Assembly (NCBI RefSeq): GCF_963678635.1
Contig: NC_087065.1
Coordinates: 35,861,888-35,925,887, forward strand
Direction: 5' to 3'
Length of the DNA stretch: 64,000 nt
Source of the DNA: Symsagittifera roscoffensis
Lineage: Eukaryota; Xenacoelomorpha; Acoela; Convolutidae
Below are positions 8,472 through 18,805 of this stretch, in pieces (within the stretch, counting starts at the first letter, position 1; every line of letters begins with the position of its first letter). The translations under genes were made by a program, and so were the position numbers. A model generated the notes under the pieces. That model was not told the DNA's origin. It saw only the letters and a list, made by a program, of their open reading frames with translations, and made no database searches.

Positions 8472-11082
8472 CGTGGGCTAAAAAAATTATTATTTTGAGA
8501 CTGAAAAGCGGTGGTATGGGGTTGTTCTATAATTTGTTCATAAGTATTTTCATCTTGTGAGTGGTGTGGCATTATATGTTGGATGGGACTTTGTGATATG
8601 GTTGGTCTAAAATTATTATGTGTTATGGCTAAATTTCGAAAATTACGTGGGACTAGGGATAATGGATGGTTATGTGGTAGGGATGGTAACTGTGGTGCTG
8701 TTGGTGTTGTGTCTGCATTGTTATGTTCTTCGTCGTATGTGTTCTGTCTTGTTGCTATTTTTGTGTTATATTCTTTTATTTGTGCGTCTAAAAGAATTTT
8801 GTTTATAGATGTAGAAAATATTCCAAAAAATCCTGCAAATAGTATGCGTGCTACACTTGCTTGTCTATTGACTTGTGTGTGTATAGCACATGTGTTATAG
8901 ATTCCTTTTAAGAGTGAAAAAAGAAATCCAATAAAGTTAAACATTGCGTATAAAATAGTTAGTTTTTCTAAGATGTAGTAGGGCCATCCTAGAAAATCAA
9001 GAATTTCATTCTTGAGTGTAACAAAGCTAAAAATATTGATAGGTGATATATCTTGGGGACGGTATTTTTCACGTTTAGATATATATAATCTTTAATGTCT
9101 TTAAAATATCCGCTATAGTCTTGCGTATAGATGTCTGCAAATCCTGCGGTTTCGGCAAGTTTGCGTAAGTTTTGGTCAATTGATTGTCTTTGTATTGTGT
9201 CCATTTGTGTTAATAATTCCTGGAATTGTTGTGTTCTAATGTGATGTTGAATATCTGATTTTGAGTATATTCCTATTGATTGTAAGTCTATATTTGGGTT
9301 TCGAGCGATAGCGCGAATGCATTCTGGTGAAAATTTTTTGAGTGATTGCAATAATGTGGGATATGGGGTGAGAAGGTAATATTTATCTTCATCAGGGTTT
9401 AGTTGTACTACGTTGTGGCTATTTTCTGATCCACATGGAACTGCGGTATCCCAGAAATAGGTTCTTCGTGAAAGTGTGTCAACGAAATGTACTTTATTCT
9501 TATAAAAGATAGGGATTCTTTTATAACATCGTTTATCTTCAAAAACGTATAGTGGTGATACTTTTTTAGTACAAGTATAAAACCATAAGATGTTTCCTTC
9601 ATAGTCTAAAAAATTTGATCTATTTCCTGATAGTAAATATCCTGCGTAGGGTATTTTTAATACTGCTAGTGCAAGTGATTGTCATATTTGTGTTCTTTCT
9701 AATTCGCATAGTTGGTGTAATGTTTCTAATTCGGAGAGTGACATTTCTTGAAAAATTCGGCTAATCGTGTAGTCTAGTTTCATATCTAAGTGAATATCAT
9801 AGTGGATATTACCAAAATATGTACTATTCATTAGTGATAGTTCTTGTAAACGTGTGCTTTGATCGTTTTGGGGTTTTAAATGTCCACCAGGTTGACCTGT
9901 ATTCTTTTGAAAATTAACTGGTATATATGATGTTCCTTCGTTTAGGGGATGACTTGTGGCGTATGGGTCGACTTTTATTTTTCCAGTGGTCATGTCGAAT
10001 CCATTTTCGTATTCAACTAATATTTCAGAGTATTGTGTTTTGTGAAGTGGGTTTCTGTATTTACATGCAAGTTCTGTTTCTTGATATATTTGAAAACGTG
10101 TTAATTTATTTTCTATATTATGAATGTTTCGAAAATTAGAACTTATTTTTCGTAATGGATTTACTTGTTCATATGGTATTGATTGTATAAAATATTTTTC
10201 GTGAAATTTTATCATACGAGCGTGTATTTTTGCTACTTGAAATGTTGTACATGTGTCTTCGGGGAACCAAACAATTGTTGCTTGTGTTCTGGTTGTAGGG
10301 TCGCAATAACCTTGGTCGTTTTTACAAGGTAATCTAATTCCTTGATAAATCATTGTGTTGTCTGATAAATCTCGTGTGAGTTGTATTTTTTCGAGTTGTA
10401 TTTTCCAATCGAAAAACATTATTTCTTGGTATCCTTTATTTTTTGTGTCTGCTTTGCAGTTTGATGGGTCATTTATACCAATGTGTGGTATCCAGTGTTT
10501 ATCGTGCATGTCATAGGTTAATCGTCCGTGTGCGCCGTTGTATGGGTATTTTTCATCTAATTTTATATGTCCTTGATATCTTTCAAGTTCTGCTTGATGT
10601 ACAGAATCTGAAAAAACTTGGAAATATACTAAATTTCTATCTGTGTTTTTATTTTTTGTGATGTTTAGTCGGAGTAACTCGTTTTTACAATCTTCGGGAT
10701 TGAGATGTAAAAGTCGTTCTATATTACTCTGGTAGAATGATTCATGGTCAAGTCGGTTTTTATTTCCGTTTGAGACTTGTGAACAATGTACTTTCTTTTC
10801 AGAAAATGTTGCTGTGAAGTTATATCCTATAACTGTAGTTGCTCGGGCTTTTGAATAAAGTGTTGCTATGACATTTGTAGTTTCTATGGCTTGGGGTTCT
10901 GTTTCGCACTGTGATACTTGATTTATTGCATACTTGTGTAGTGTTTTTTGTTCGTTTTCTTCACAATCGTAATGTGTTACTAATAAATCTTGGGGTCCTG
11001 TGCGGGGAGAAGGGTTTATGTTTTGATTTGAGATTACTAGAAAAAGGAGTTGGAGAAAAATTAATAATTTTAGAATATACAT
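8468..11082 (-). pseudogene. env: env: class-III-like envelope glycoprotein gene, interrupted
   Basis: Starts with a clear signal peptide (MYILKLLIFLQLLFLVIS) and has many Cys and N-glycosylation sites. Cysteine spacing in the N-terminal domain, and later motifs such as GYLLSGNRSNF and FVDTLSRRT, resemble the gB-like glycoproteins of chuviruses and of env-bearing LTR elements; this is recognition by pattern, not by alignment. Two breaks are visible. An in-frame TGA lies at 9,684-9,682. A one-base frame change occurs around 9,066-9,072 in an A5 run, after which the last ~200 codons are read in another frame. That last part has hydrophobic segments near 8,960-8,900 and 8,850-8,800 suited to membrane anchoring, then a Pro/Asn-rich tail. 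The stop overlaps the ORF602 ATG; the start overlaps the ORF377 end. Confidence 0.75.
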
Positions 11083-12203
11083 GTGTATGATAATCCTGAG
11101 TATGGGTTATAAAATGTGATGTAACCAATTGTTTTTTTGGTATATCTGTCGTATTTATATATTACTTCAGTGGTTATAAATGGTGGTGGTAGTGATTGAG
11201 CTGTTATGTTTGGTGGGTTTAATGGGTAGGGATGTTGAGTAATGTTGTTTAATTTAACTGTGATTTCAAACTTTAATTGTAAACTGTTTTGTTGGAGTAT
11301 TTGGATATTGTGATCACGGATATCGTCGTGAATGTCTTGTCGGTATTGTAATCTATTAAGTGCCCAGTTGTGGAGGCGATTACTTTCTAGATGTTGTCCA
11401 AATAATGGTGGAGGGGCTGTAAATGTATTCCAATCTAGTCTTAAAGGGATATTTGTTGATGATTGTTCTCGATATCTGGCGTCGAGATTATTTGGAAAAT
11501 TTAAGTTAAAAGGTGGTGGTGAAATCTGGCTTATTGATGGTGTTGATGGTAGTGATAATGTTTCTGGTAGTGATGAGGATGTTGTTGTATCCGTAGAAAT
11601 ATCTATTGGATCATTGACTAAATTTAATTCACCTTGTGTAAATGAATGTGTTGTCCAATATGGTAGTCGTGATGCCTGGTTTGGGGGGTTAAAGGGATTT
11701 TCACGTATTTGTTCAGATGTTGGTGTTGAACCTAAGTAATCTGATGGTAGGCTTGAGGTGCTACGTTGTGAAAGAAGCGTAGGGGTTTCTGGTAATATAC
11801 CAATGGGGTTTTCTGGAGTGTTTTGTGATGGGGATTGAGGTATATCAAAATGAACTCGGGGAGTTAGAAAATTCCTGTTCCGTCGAGGATGTATAATTTG
11901 TCTATTTATTTCGACTGTATTTTGGTTTTGACTAGGATTTCTTATTCTACTTAATTCTTGTGGTAGTGTTGGGTATAAGTTATATGTTGGTTCGCTTAGA
12001 GGTGCTTGTCGTTGAACTGGTTCTAGTGGTTCTGATAAACGAGCGTGTCGTTCTTCAAAAGTGTATGGGTTATCTTGAAAGGAAATTCGTGTAGATGTTT
12101 GAGGATTATTGGTAGTTGAAGGTGTTGTTGGGTTATCTTGGGATGATGTCGGTGAAGACTGACTTGGTGACTTTTGGGTAGCAATTTTTGATAGCTTTTT
12201 GGT
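11070..12203 (-). CDS. ORF377: long open frame without any ATG, between pol and env
   Basis: A 377-codon open frame running from just after a TAG (12,206-12,204) to TAA at 11,072-11,070, with no methionine codon in it. Roughly the first 250 residues are Pro/Ser/Thr/Gln/Asn-rich. The last ~120 look more ordered (for example RLHNWALNRLQYRQDIHDD and a Tyr-rich end TIGYITFYNPYSGLSYTC). Its stop lies 12 bases inside env in a different frame. Lack of ATG means it is translated as a spliced exon, by frameshift, or from a non-AUG codon, or it is the remainder of a gene whose start was lost. No family recognised. Confidence 0.6.
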   Translation of the reverse strand, partial: TKKLSKIATQKSPSQSSPTSSQDNPTTPSTTNNPQTSTRISFQDNPYTFEERHARLSEPLEPVQRQAPLSEPTYNLYPTLPQELSRIRNPSQNQNTVEINRQIIHPRRNRNFLTPRVHFDIPQSPSQNTPENPIGILPETPTLLSQRSTSSLPSDYLGSTPTSEQIRENPFNPPNQASRLPYWTTHSFTQGELNLVNDPIDISTDTTTSSSLPETLSLPSTPSISQISPPPFNLNFPNNLDARYREQSSTNIPLRLDWNTFTAPPPLFGQHLESNRLHNWALNRLQYRQDIHDDIRDHNIQILQQNSLQLKFEITVKLNNITQHPYPLNPPNITAQSLPPPFITTEVIYKYDRYTKKTIGYITFYNPYSGLSYTCIF

Positions 12204-12223
12204 CTATTCTTTTAGTGAAAAAG

Positions 12224-12400
12224 TTAATGTTTATTAAAGTATTCTTCTAAGAAAAGAATTAGGAGGATTGTTGCTAGAGCGAATGTGATGATTGCTTTCT
12301 TTATACATTTGCATATAGTCAAAATGAGGGATGATAGAAATGTTATGAAAATTACAAATAGTAGAAAAATATCAGTTCTACTGAAAATAGTTCGTATCAT
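12224..12400 (-). CDS. ORF58: tiny two-helix membrane protein candidate
   Basis: 58 codons from ATG at 12,400. Two hydrophobic stretches (DIFLLFVIFITFLSSLILT and IITFALATILLILF) are separated by a short Cys/Lys loop (ICKCIKKA), with charged ends: a helical-hairpin membrane protein layout like small viral viroporins. It lies 10 bases after ORF71. Function is inference from hydropathy and position only. Confidence 0.45.
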   Translation of the reverse strand: MIRTIFSRTDIFLLFVIFITFLSSLILTICKCIKKAIITFALATILLILFLEEYFNKH

Positions 12401-12410
12401 TTAGACAATT

Positions 12411-12626
12411 TTATAAATCGTACCTGTGGATATAATCAAGGGTTTTTGAAAGTTGGAGAAATAGTTCGAATATAGTGTAGAAAATTAAAAAAATATTACA
12501 AAAAATGATTAAGAGTATTAGAAAAGATTCAAGGATATCAAAAAGAAATATTTTGAAAGTTTCAAGTATCGTAAAAAATTGTTTGAGGTTTGTGATAATT
12601 TTAGTGACTGTTTGATAGAAGAGCAT
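12411..12626 (-). CDS. ORF71: small membrane protein candidate
   Basis: 71 codons, with a strongly hydrophobic central region (SFLILLIIFCNIFLIFYTIF). The ATG directly follows the TAA of the preceding open frame (TAAATG). A T-rich coding strand can create hydrophobic frames by chance, so support rests on the tight packing with its neighbours. Confidence 0.4.
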   Translation of the reverse strand: MLFYQTVTKIITNLKQFFTILETFKIFLFDILESFLILLIIFCNIFLIFYTIFELFLQLSKTLDYIHRYDL

Positions 12627-12863
12627 TTAAGAAATGGCTTCGTGATCGAATATTTTTTGTTGTTTGGGGCAATTTTCAAGTGTGGTCGGATTATTTATTA
12701 GTTTTTTGACAAGTGGGTTGAGTTTTGTAAAAAAATTGTTGGGGGCAATTTTTATGGTGATCGGGAGGTATTCTTTGTCTTTATTTTCATTTGTCAAATG
12801 ATCTGGGGTATTTTTGAGATTTTTATACTTTAGGCTAAATAAAATGGTCGTTCTTTTACTTTA
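12627..12863 (-). CDS. ORF78: short open frame without ATG
   Basis: 78 open codons, with no ATG, ending TAA exactly against the ORF71 start. Composition is mixed and protein-like (for example DKEYLPITIKIAPNNFFTKL, then a Cys/Gln/Lys-rich end). Like ORF377 it would need splicing or another non-AUG route. Weak on its own. Confidence 0.3.
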
Positions 12864-13221
12864 GGCTAATTTAACATATTTGTTTGGGGGGTATTTGAGG
12901 GCTGAGTTGGGGAAATATTGTTGATCTTTGGTTTATTAGATAAGGGAGGGTTATGATATTATGGTGATATTTATTTTAGTTGTCAAGTTGGAGTGGTTTG
13001 CTTATTTTTGACCTGGAGGTCGTAGAGTTATAGTTATAGATATGCCTGGAGTTTAATATTTTTCGTCTAGTTGGTTTGTGTTAAAGTTATAGAAGGTGAC
13101 GGATTGGATGAATCCTATTGGCTAATTTTGAACTAGAATCGCTGCGTGTTTATCAGCATGTTATCTTGAAAAATGAAAGTGTGAAATGTTTCAGAGGTGC
13201 AAAGATTTTTAAATGTAGAAT
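12864..13221 (-). other. Spacer between pol tail and small ORFs
   Basis: About 360 bases with stops in all minus-strand frames. It holds repeated TTAGCCTAAAGTA motifs near 12,828-12,870. No gene seen; may hold splice acceptors for the downstream ORFs. Confidence 0.4.
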
Positions 13222-16200
13222 TTAAGGTTGTTTTTGAAATTCAACTTTCTTTAATATTTTAGATTGTGGGATGAATACTTTATAATTTTTACGTGGTTGA
13301 TTTCTAAGTCGTGAAGACTCTCTATGTTCTGATTTGTCGATTTGTTTTTGGGTATTATTTGTTCTGTCATTTTTCTATTTTTTCTTTCTTTTTGAGATGT
13401 ATTTTGATCGAGATTTTTTGTATTGTTTTTTGATTTCCGAGGTGAATATCATTTTGTTCCTTTGTTATGTTGTCCGTATGTGGGTTATTTTGAATAACTT
13501 TTAAACCTGTAAAAGAATATAATTGAGTTAGTTCGCGGAGTGCGTATTCTTTTGGATAATAAGGTAATAGGTTATTTCGGTGTTGAACGATTTCTTTTTT
13601 ATCTGAGTCGGTGATTTTATATGTGACATCAGTGGGTTTTGCAATTATTTGGTATGGTCCTTTACGAAGGGGTTGTAACTTTTTTGAAATTCCTTTTTGA
13701 GTATTAAAATTGGGTATTAAAACAAATGTTCCAATTTTTAAATCGGAGGCTGGTGTAAAGCGTGAATTTATTTGTTCATTAATATTTTGCCTTTGTAACA
13801 ACTTTTTTGTTACCTTTTGGTAAATTTCATTGTGTTTTTTATCTCTGTTTAAAATCCATTCGGTGTGTGTACCGGAGGCTAATTTAAGAATTTGTGGGTG
13901 ATGAAAATGATCTTCATCGTGTGTATGTAATGGTAGGTTATAACAAATTGAGTCTTTATTTGGTTGACAATAACCTTGTGCGTTTTTATGAGAGTTTGCT
14001 GTAAATATTATTGGTTTGCGTGGCTTTTGGTTAAAAACCATTTCATATGGTGACATTCCTAAAGTTGTCGTGATTTGTGAATTGTATGCTAAGGGAAATA
14101 GTTTTACATCTGCTGACCATTCGGTATATCTTGTATCATTTCCATTGATGATACATCTGAGATATTCTTGTAATGAACGGTTCATACCTTCGACTAAGCC
14201 GTTTGTTCAAGGTGCGTGAGATGTACGTGGTTTGTGTTTAATGTTATATAAATGACATAGTGTGATGATTTCATTATTTATGAATTCTGTACCGTTGTCT
14301 GTAACTAAAATTTCTGGTAGTCCGAATTTTGCTATCCAGTGTTCATAGAGTGTTGTGTAAGCGTAATAAGCGTTACAATGTGGTACTGGGTTAAGTGCTA
14401 CATAATGTGTAAATGCGTCAACAATTACCATAATGTAGGAGTTTCCTTCGGATGAGGGTGAAATTGGTCCTTTGGTATCAAATGAGATACGATGATTAAA
14501 GTACAAACTTTGTCCTTTAAAATCTTGTTTTTGTGCTATTTGTTTTTGATTTGGGTAAGGTTTATTTAGTTGACATACTATACAGTCATTGCATAGTACT
14601 TTTATCCAAATTGGTGCATTTGGGAAATAAAAGTTTTGTATAAAATTTGAATATGTTTTTTCTGATCCAGAGTGTCCTTTAATATTTTGTGTATGTGAAA
14701 TATTAAAAGCTATAAGAATCATACTTAAAGGGAGACAGGGAGCTGTAGATTCATTTAGTTTGTATTCTAGAAGGTCTGTGTTTTCGTTAATTGTTGTATT
14801 GTTGAATTTTCGAAAATATCGGAGGAGTGTTTTGTTTCCTAGAATAGTTGAATCTGCTTTGATAGGTTTAGTTTTATATTTGTGCCATGATTTCAGTTGT
14901 CGAATTACTGGGTCAAGGTTTTGATATTGTTTCAGTGTTGAAACTGTAATTGTTTCTGTTGGGGGGAGAAAAATGTTTTCGATTTCTAATTTAGATAAGG
15001 GTATTGTGTCAAGTGGGTCATGGAGGTCAAAAACTTGATTTATTGTGTATTTTGAATCGTTTGTTTGTGGTCCTGATAAGTTTATTTTATCAGTCAGATT
15101 TTCTTTTTCAATTAGTGGAAAATGGTCTTTTTTAGGCGGGTGTTGTTTTATTCTTTTTTGTTGGGTGTTGTTTTTTATCCATTGTGAATATGGGATTGGT
15201 TTAAAAGTTGATGTTCCAAGTAGATCAACTTCATAGTGATTATTTTGACAATCTAAATAAAGTGGGAAATGTTGTAAATTATTTATTTGTGATTGTTCAA
15301 CGTCAGTTTTTACTGCATATTTGCATTCCAATCGGGGTGATGTTTCATTTTCTGCAAGGTAAAATTTTATGTTTTTGGGTATTTCAACTGTGGTTTTTCG
15401 TGTAAGTAATTCAGGTGGCGTATTTCGACTTAAGGTGTCTGGTAATGCAAGATTTTTTCCTGCGGTCCAAACTATATGTAAGTTTGGGAGTTTCATTAAA
15501 ATGAGTTGAAATCTATAAACTCGGTGGTTTGGATTAGACTTTTGTGTAAAAAGAAAGATGATTGGTTTATGGTCTGTGAATAGAACTGTGGGATGTTTTG
15601 ATCCAAGTATCAGAAATTCATATTCTGTTAGTGTATATATTATGGCTGTACATTCTCTCATTAGAGTTGAGAGTCTTAGTTCTGCTTGAGTGAATAATCG
15701 AGAATTTGCTGATATGAGGTTCATTTTATTTGTACTATTATGTGATTGTAATAATGCTGCGCCGATGCCAAAGTTCGAAGCATCGCACATTGCATAAAAT
15801 GGTTGATTTGAATCTGGAATTGTGTTTGAAATTTGTTCAGTTAGAAGTTTTTTAATTTCTTCAAATCGTGCTTGATGTTCTATATTCCATTCAAAATTAT
15901 TTTGTTGTCTAAGTATGTTATAGAATGGTCGTAGATATAATTGCATTTTATAAACATATTTGCTTAAAAAGTTTAACATTCCAAGGAATTCTTGGATTTT
16001 CTTTTTATTTGTTGGTGGTTGGAGTTTTTGAATAGCGTCTATACGTGATTTCAATGGAGTGATTGTTTTTCTTTCTATATTATGCCCTAAGAATTTAACT
16101 TTTGTCAAAAAGAAGTGTGATTTATCGGGGGCGGCCTTCAGATTTTCGTTCTGAAGTATTTGGTGATATTGTTCTAAAACATTGAACATTTCCTCTTTTG

Positions 16201-18802
16201 TTTGTGATTGCATAAAAACATCGTCTAAATAGGTGATTGCGTTTTTCTTGAGTATTAGTGGTCGAAAAATTTTGCTCATAAAAGCTGAAAATGCTGCTGG
16301 TCCTATGGATATTCCATAGAATAAGCGGTTGAATTCGTATTGTTGATTTCCAATAACAAATTGTGTTAAGCGTCGTGATTGTTCATCTAATGGCATTTGA
16401 TTATATGCACTATTCATATCGGCGGTGGTAAAGTATTTTCCGTTTATTTTTGTTAAAATAACTTGTATTGGTTCAATGGGCCAATTACACTTTGATTCAT
16501 CTATGAGTGAGTTGAGGTATCTAGCATCGAGAACAATTTTTAATGATTCTCCTTTGGCTAGAATGATAACAGGGTTGATAAATGTGTTGCCTTTTGGTTG
16601 TTCCTCTTTGTTTACTGGTGATATAATGTTGTATTGTTCTAAAATGTCGAGTAATCTGTTCACTTTATCGTGTAAGTGAATTGGTACTTTACTTGCTCTT
16701 TGTTTTTTGAAAACTGCGTCTGGTTTTAATGGGAGATGTAGTGATGAGCTGATTTTGCCAACATCAAATTTGGATGTTGCATAGACTGATGAATATTTAA
16801 TTAGCTGTTTTGCTAGTTTTTCAAATTCGTCTTGTGTTATTTGTGAATGTTGGAAATTAAACATTGTTAAAAATTTCTGTTGATTCTCTGTGTAGTTACT
16901 TATGTTGAATGTAGGTTTGTAATATGGGGTTTTTGTGAAATAATCCGTATTTCTGTTTTCGTTACTTATTATATTATTTATAGATAATTCTTCATTAAGG
17001 ATTGTGGATTGGCAAATATCTAGTAATTGGAGTATATTTTTTACACGATATGCTTTTTCGTGTATTGGTAATATTGTAGCGTTGGTTTCGCAATAGCCTA
17101 AAAGTCCTAAAGGTAATGTTACTTGGTAAGGTGTATTGTTGTATACATGTAAGGAAATAATATCTGAATTCGAGTTTTTCAAATATTTTATTGATGAGAT
17201 TGTGATTTTGAAAAACTTATGAATAGGTTTGAATTCAAAATCTGACATATAAAATTTTTGTTTGTTTTGTTTTTTATCATATTGGTGAACTTGTTTGATT
17301 GAAAAATTATAGATGTTTCCTGATAGTGGTTTCAAGTGTTTTCTTTGTTGGTTATATATTGGGTAAAATTTTGAAAAAAATGGTGGTTGTTTATTTAATC
17401 TTTGAAAAAATGTTAGGGATGTGTCTTTTGTTTTTGTATATTTATCTTTGATTAATATTTTACTATTCAAGATGTTGATTGTTGGTATATATTTAGAGAT
17501 AAATGATATTCCAATGATATTATGTTTAATATCAGTGATATGGAATATTTGTTTAAATGGTTTGGTTAAAATTTTGTTTTGCTCCATTGTTCTTGTGGGG
17601 AGAAGAAATAATTGAGTTTTTCCGTAGTTTATTAATGTTGATCCTTGTGCTGTTGCTAGTTTGCTGGAGGTTTCAAGAGGTGTTAGCTTTGAGTGTAAGG
17701 TTTTTATTTCATTCCATGTGGGAATGTTTATTATATTTGATTCTGCTCCTGAATCAATTAAAAAATCAATTTCAAGATCTGGTGGTTGAAATTCTTTGCT
17801 TTTTGGACTTTCCAAAAGAAATGGTATTGTCCAAATTTTTTCTTTGGGTTGTTCTTTTTGTATGTTTTGATAGATGTGATTTGTATTCAAGCATTTTGTT
17901 TTTTCTTTCTCATTGGGTTGGTTTGTAGTGTTATTTTCATTAGTTTTTTGTGTCGTCGGTGTGGAATGGACGGGTTCAATATAATAATTGTGAAGGAGTT
18001 CTGATTGATTCTCATATATGTGTGATGAAAAAGGTTCTTCATATATAACAGGTTCATAGTCATTTTCGACTTTTATCATGTTGATGGAGAGAGTGTTTTC
18101 TGCATCGCTTTCTGAATCTGATGATCCACAGTTTATTTGGTTGAGTTGTAACGTATCAGTTACTGTGTCATCAATACCTGGAGGGTCTGATGTTGTTTCT
18201 GGATTAGATTGTACTTGATTAATATGTCTTTGATGTTTAGGTGTACTACTTCTGTGGCGATTATTAGAATTATTATAGTTATTATTATTCCGGTGTGGTG
18301 ATTGGGAATAATTTCTATAACGATTATTATAATTTGAGTGTCGATTTTGTGAATTATTTCGCGATCTGTTTTGGTAATTATTGTTTGGTCTGTTATAGTT
18401 CGATCTATTATATGAGTTATTCCTTGATTGATTGTTCGGGTAATTCTGGTTTCGGTTGTTTGAATAACTTCTATTCCGATTATTTGAGTAGTTTCTATTC
18501 CTATTGTATGATGAATTTCGTGATTGATTGTTTGGATAATAATTATTTCTTGATTGGGAATTAGATCTAGAAACAAATCGTTGTGTATTTGAATGTGATC
18601 TGGAGTAGTTATTTCGACTATTTGGTCTATTGTAGTGATTTTGTGATGAATTATGCGTGTTTCTTCGTTCTGGTGATCTTCCTCTATAACTTGAGTTATA
18701 TGGTGATTGATTTCTTGTATAATTTGTATTGTTTGGGAGTGGTTTTCCTGAACTGTTGTTGCTGTAGACTGTTTTGTTCGGTAGATTTTGATCTTTTTTC
18801 AT
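13222..18802 (-). pseudogene. pol: pol: protease, reverse transcriptase, RNase H, integrase, interrupted
   Basis: The first 1,531 codons (18,802-14,207) open with ~200 residues of Asn/Ser/Arg/Tyr-rich low complexity. Aspartic protease follows (LIDSGAES at ~350), then RT with YLDD at ~858, RNase H (MCDASNFGIGAALL at ~1,006; FTDHKP), then integrase with zinc-binding His and CNDCIVC (~1,408) and the first two catalytic Asp (~1,443, ~1,502). A TGA at 14,206-14,204 interrupts integrase seven codons before the codon at the third catalytic position; the D-35-E spacing is kept across it. The same frame continues to 13,367 with a GPY/F module (KGPYQII). A basic C-terminal piece (RLRNQPRKNYK, 13,366-13,222) sits in another frame. 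Pol follows gag in the same frame after one UAA. Order RT-RH-IN identifies Ty3/gypsy. Confidence 0.92.
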
Positions 18803-18805
18803 GTA

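Noticed and set aside
11332-11739. 135-codon plus-strand frame
   Set aside because: Antisense shadow of ORF377, which is longer and in the element's orientation.
18160-18576. 138-codon minus-strand frame inside pol
   Set aside because: It is an alternative frame of the Asn/Ser/Arg low-complexity region; its Ile/Thr repeat is a by-product of the repetitive codons.
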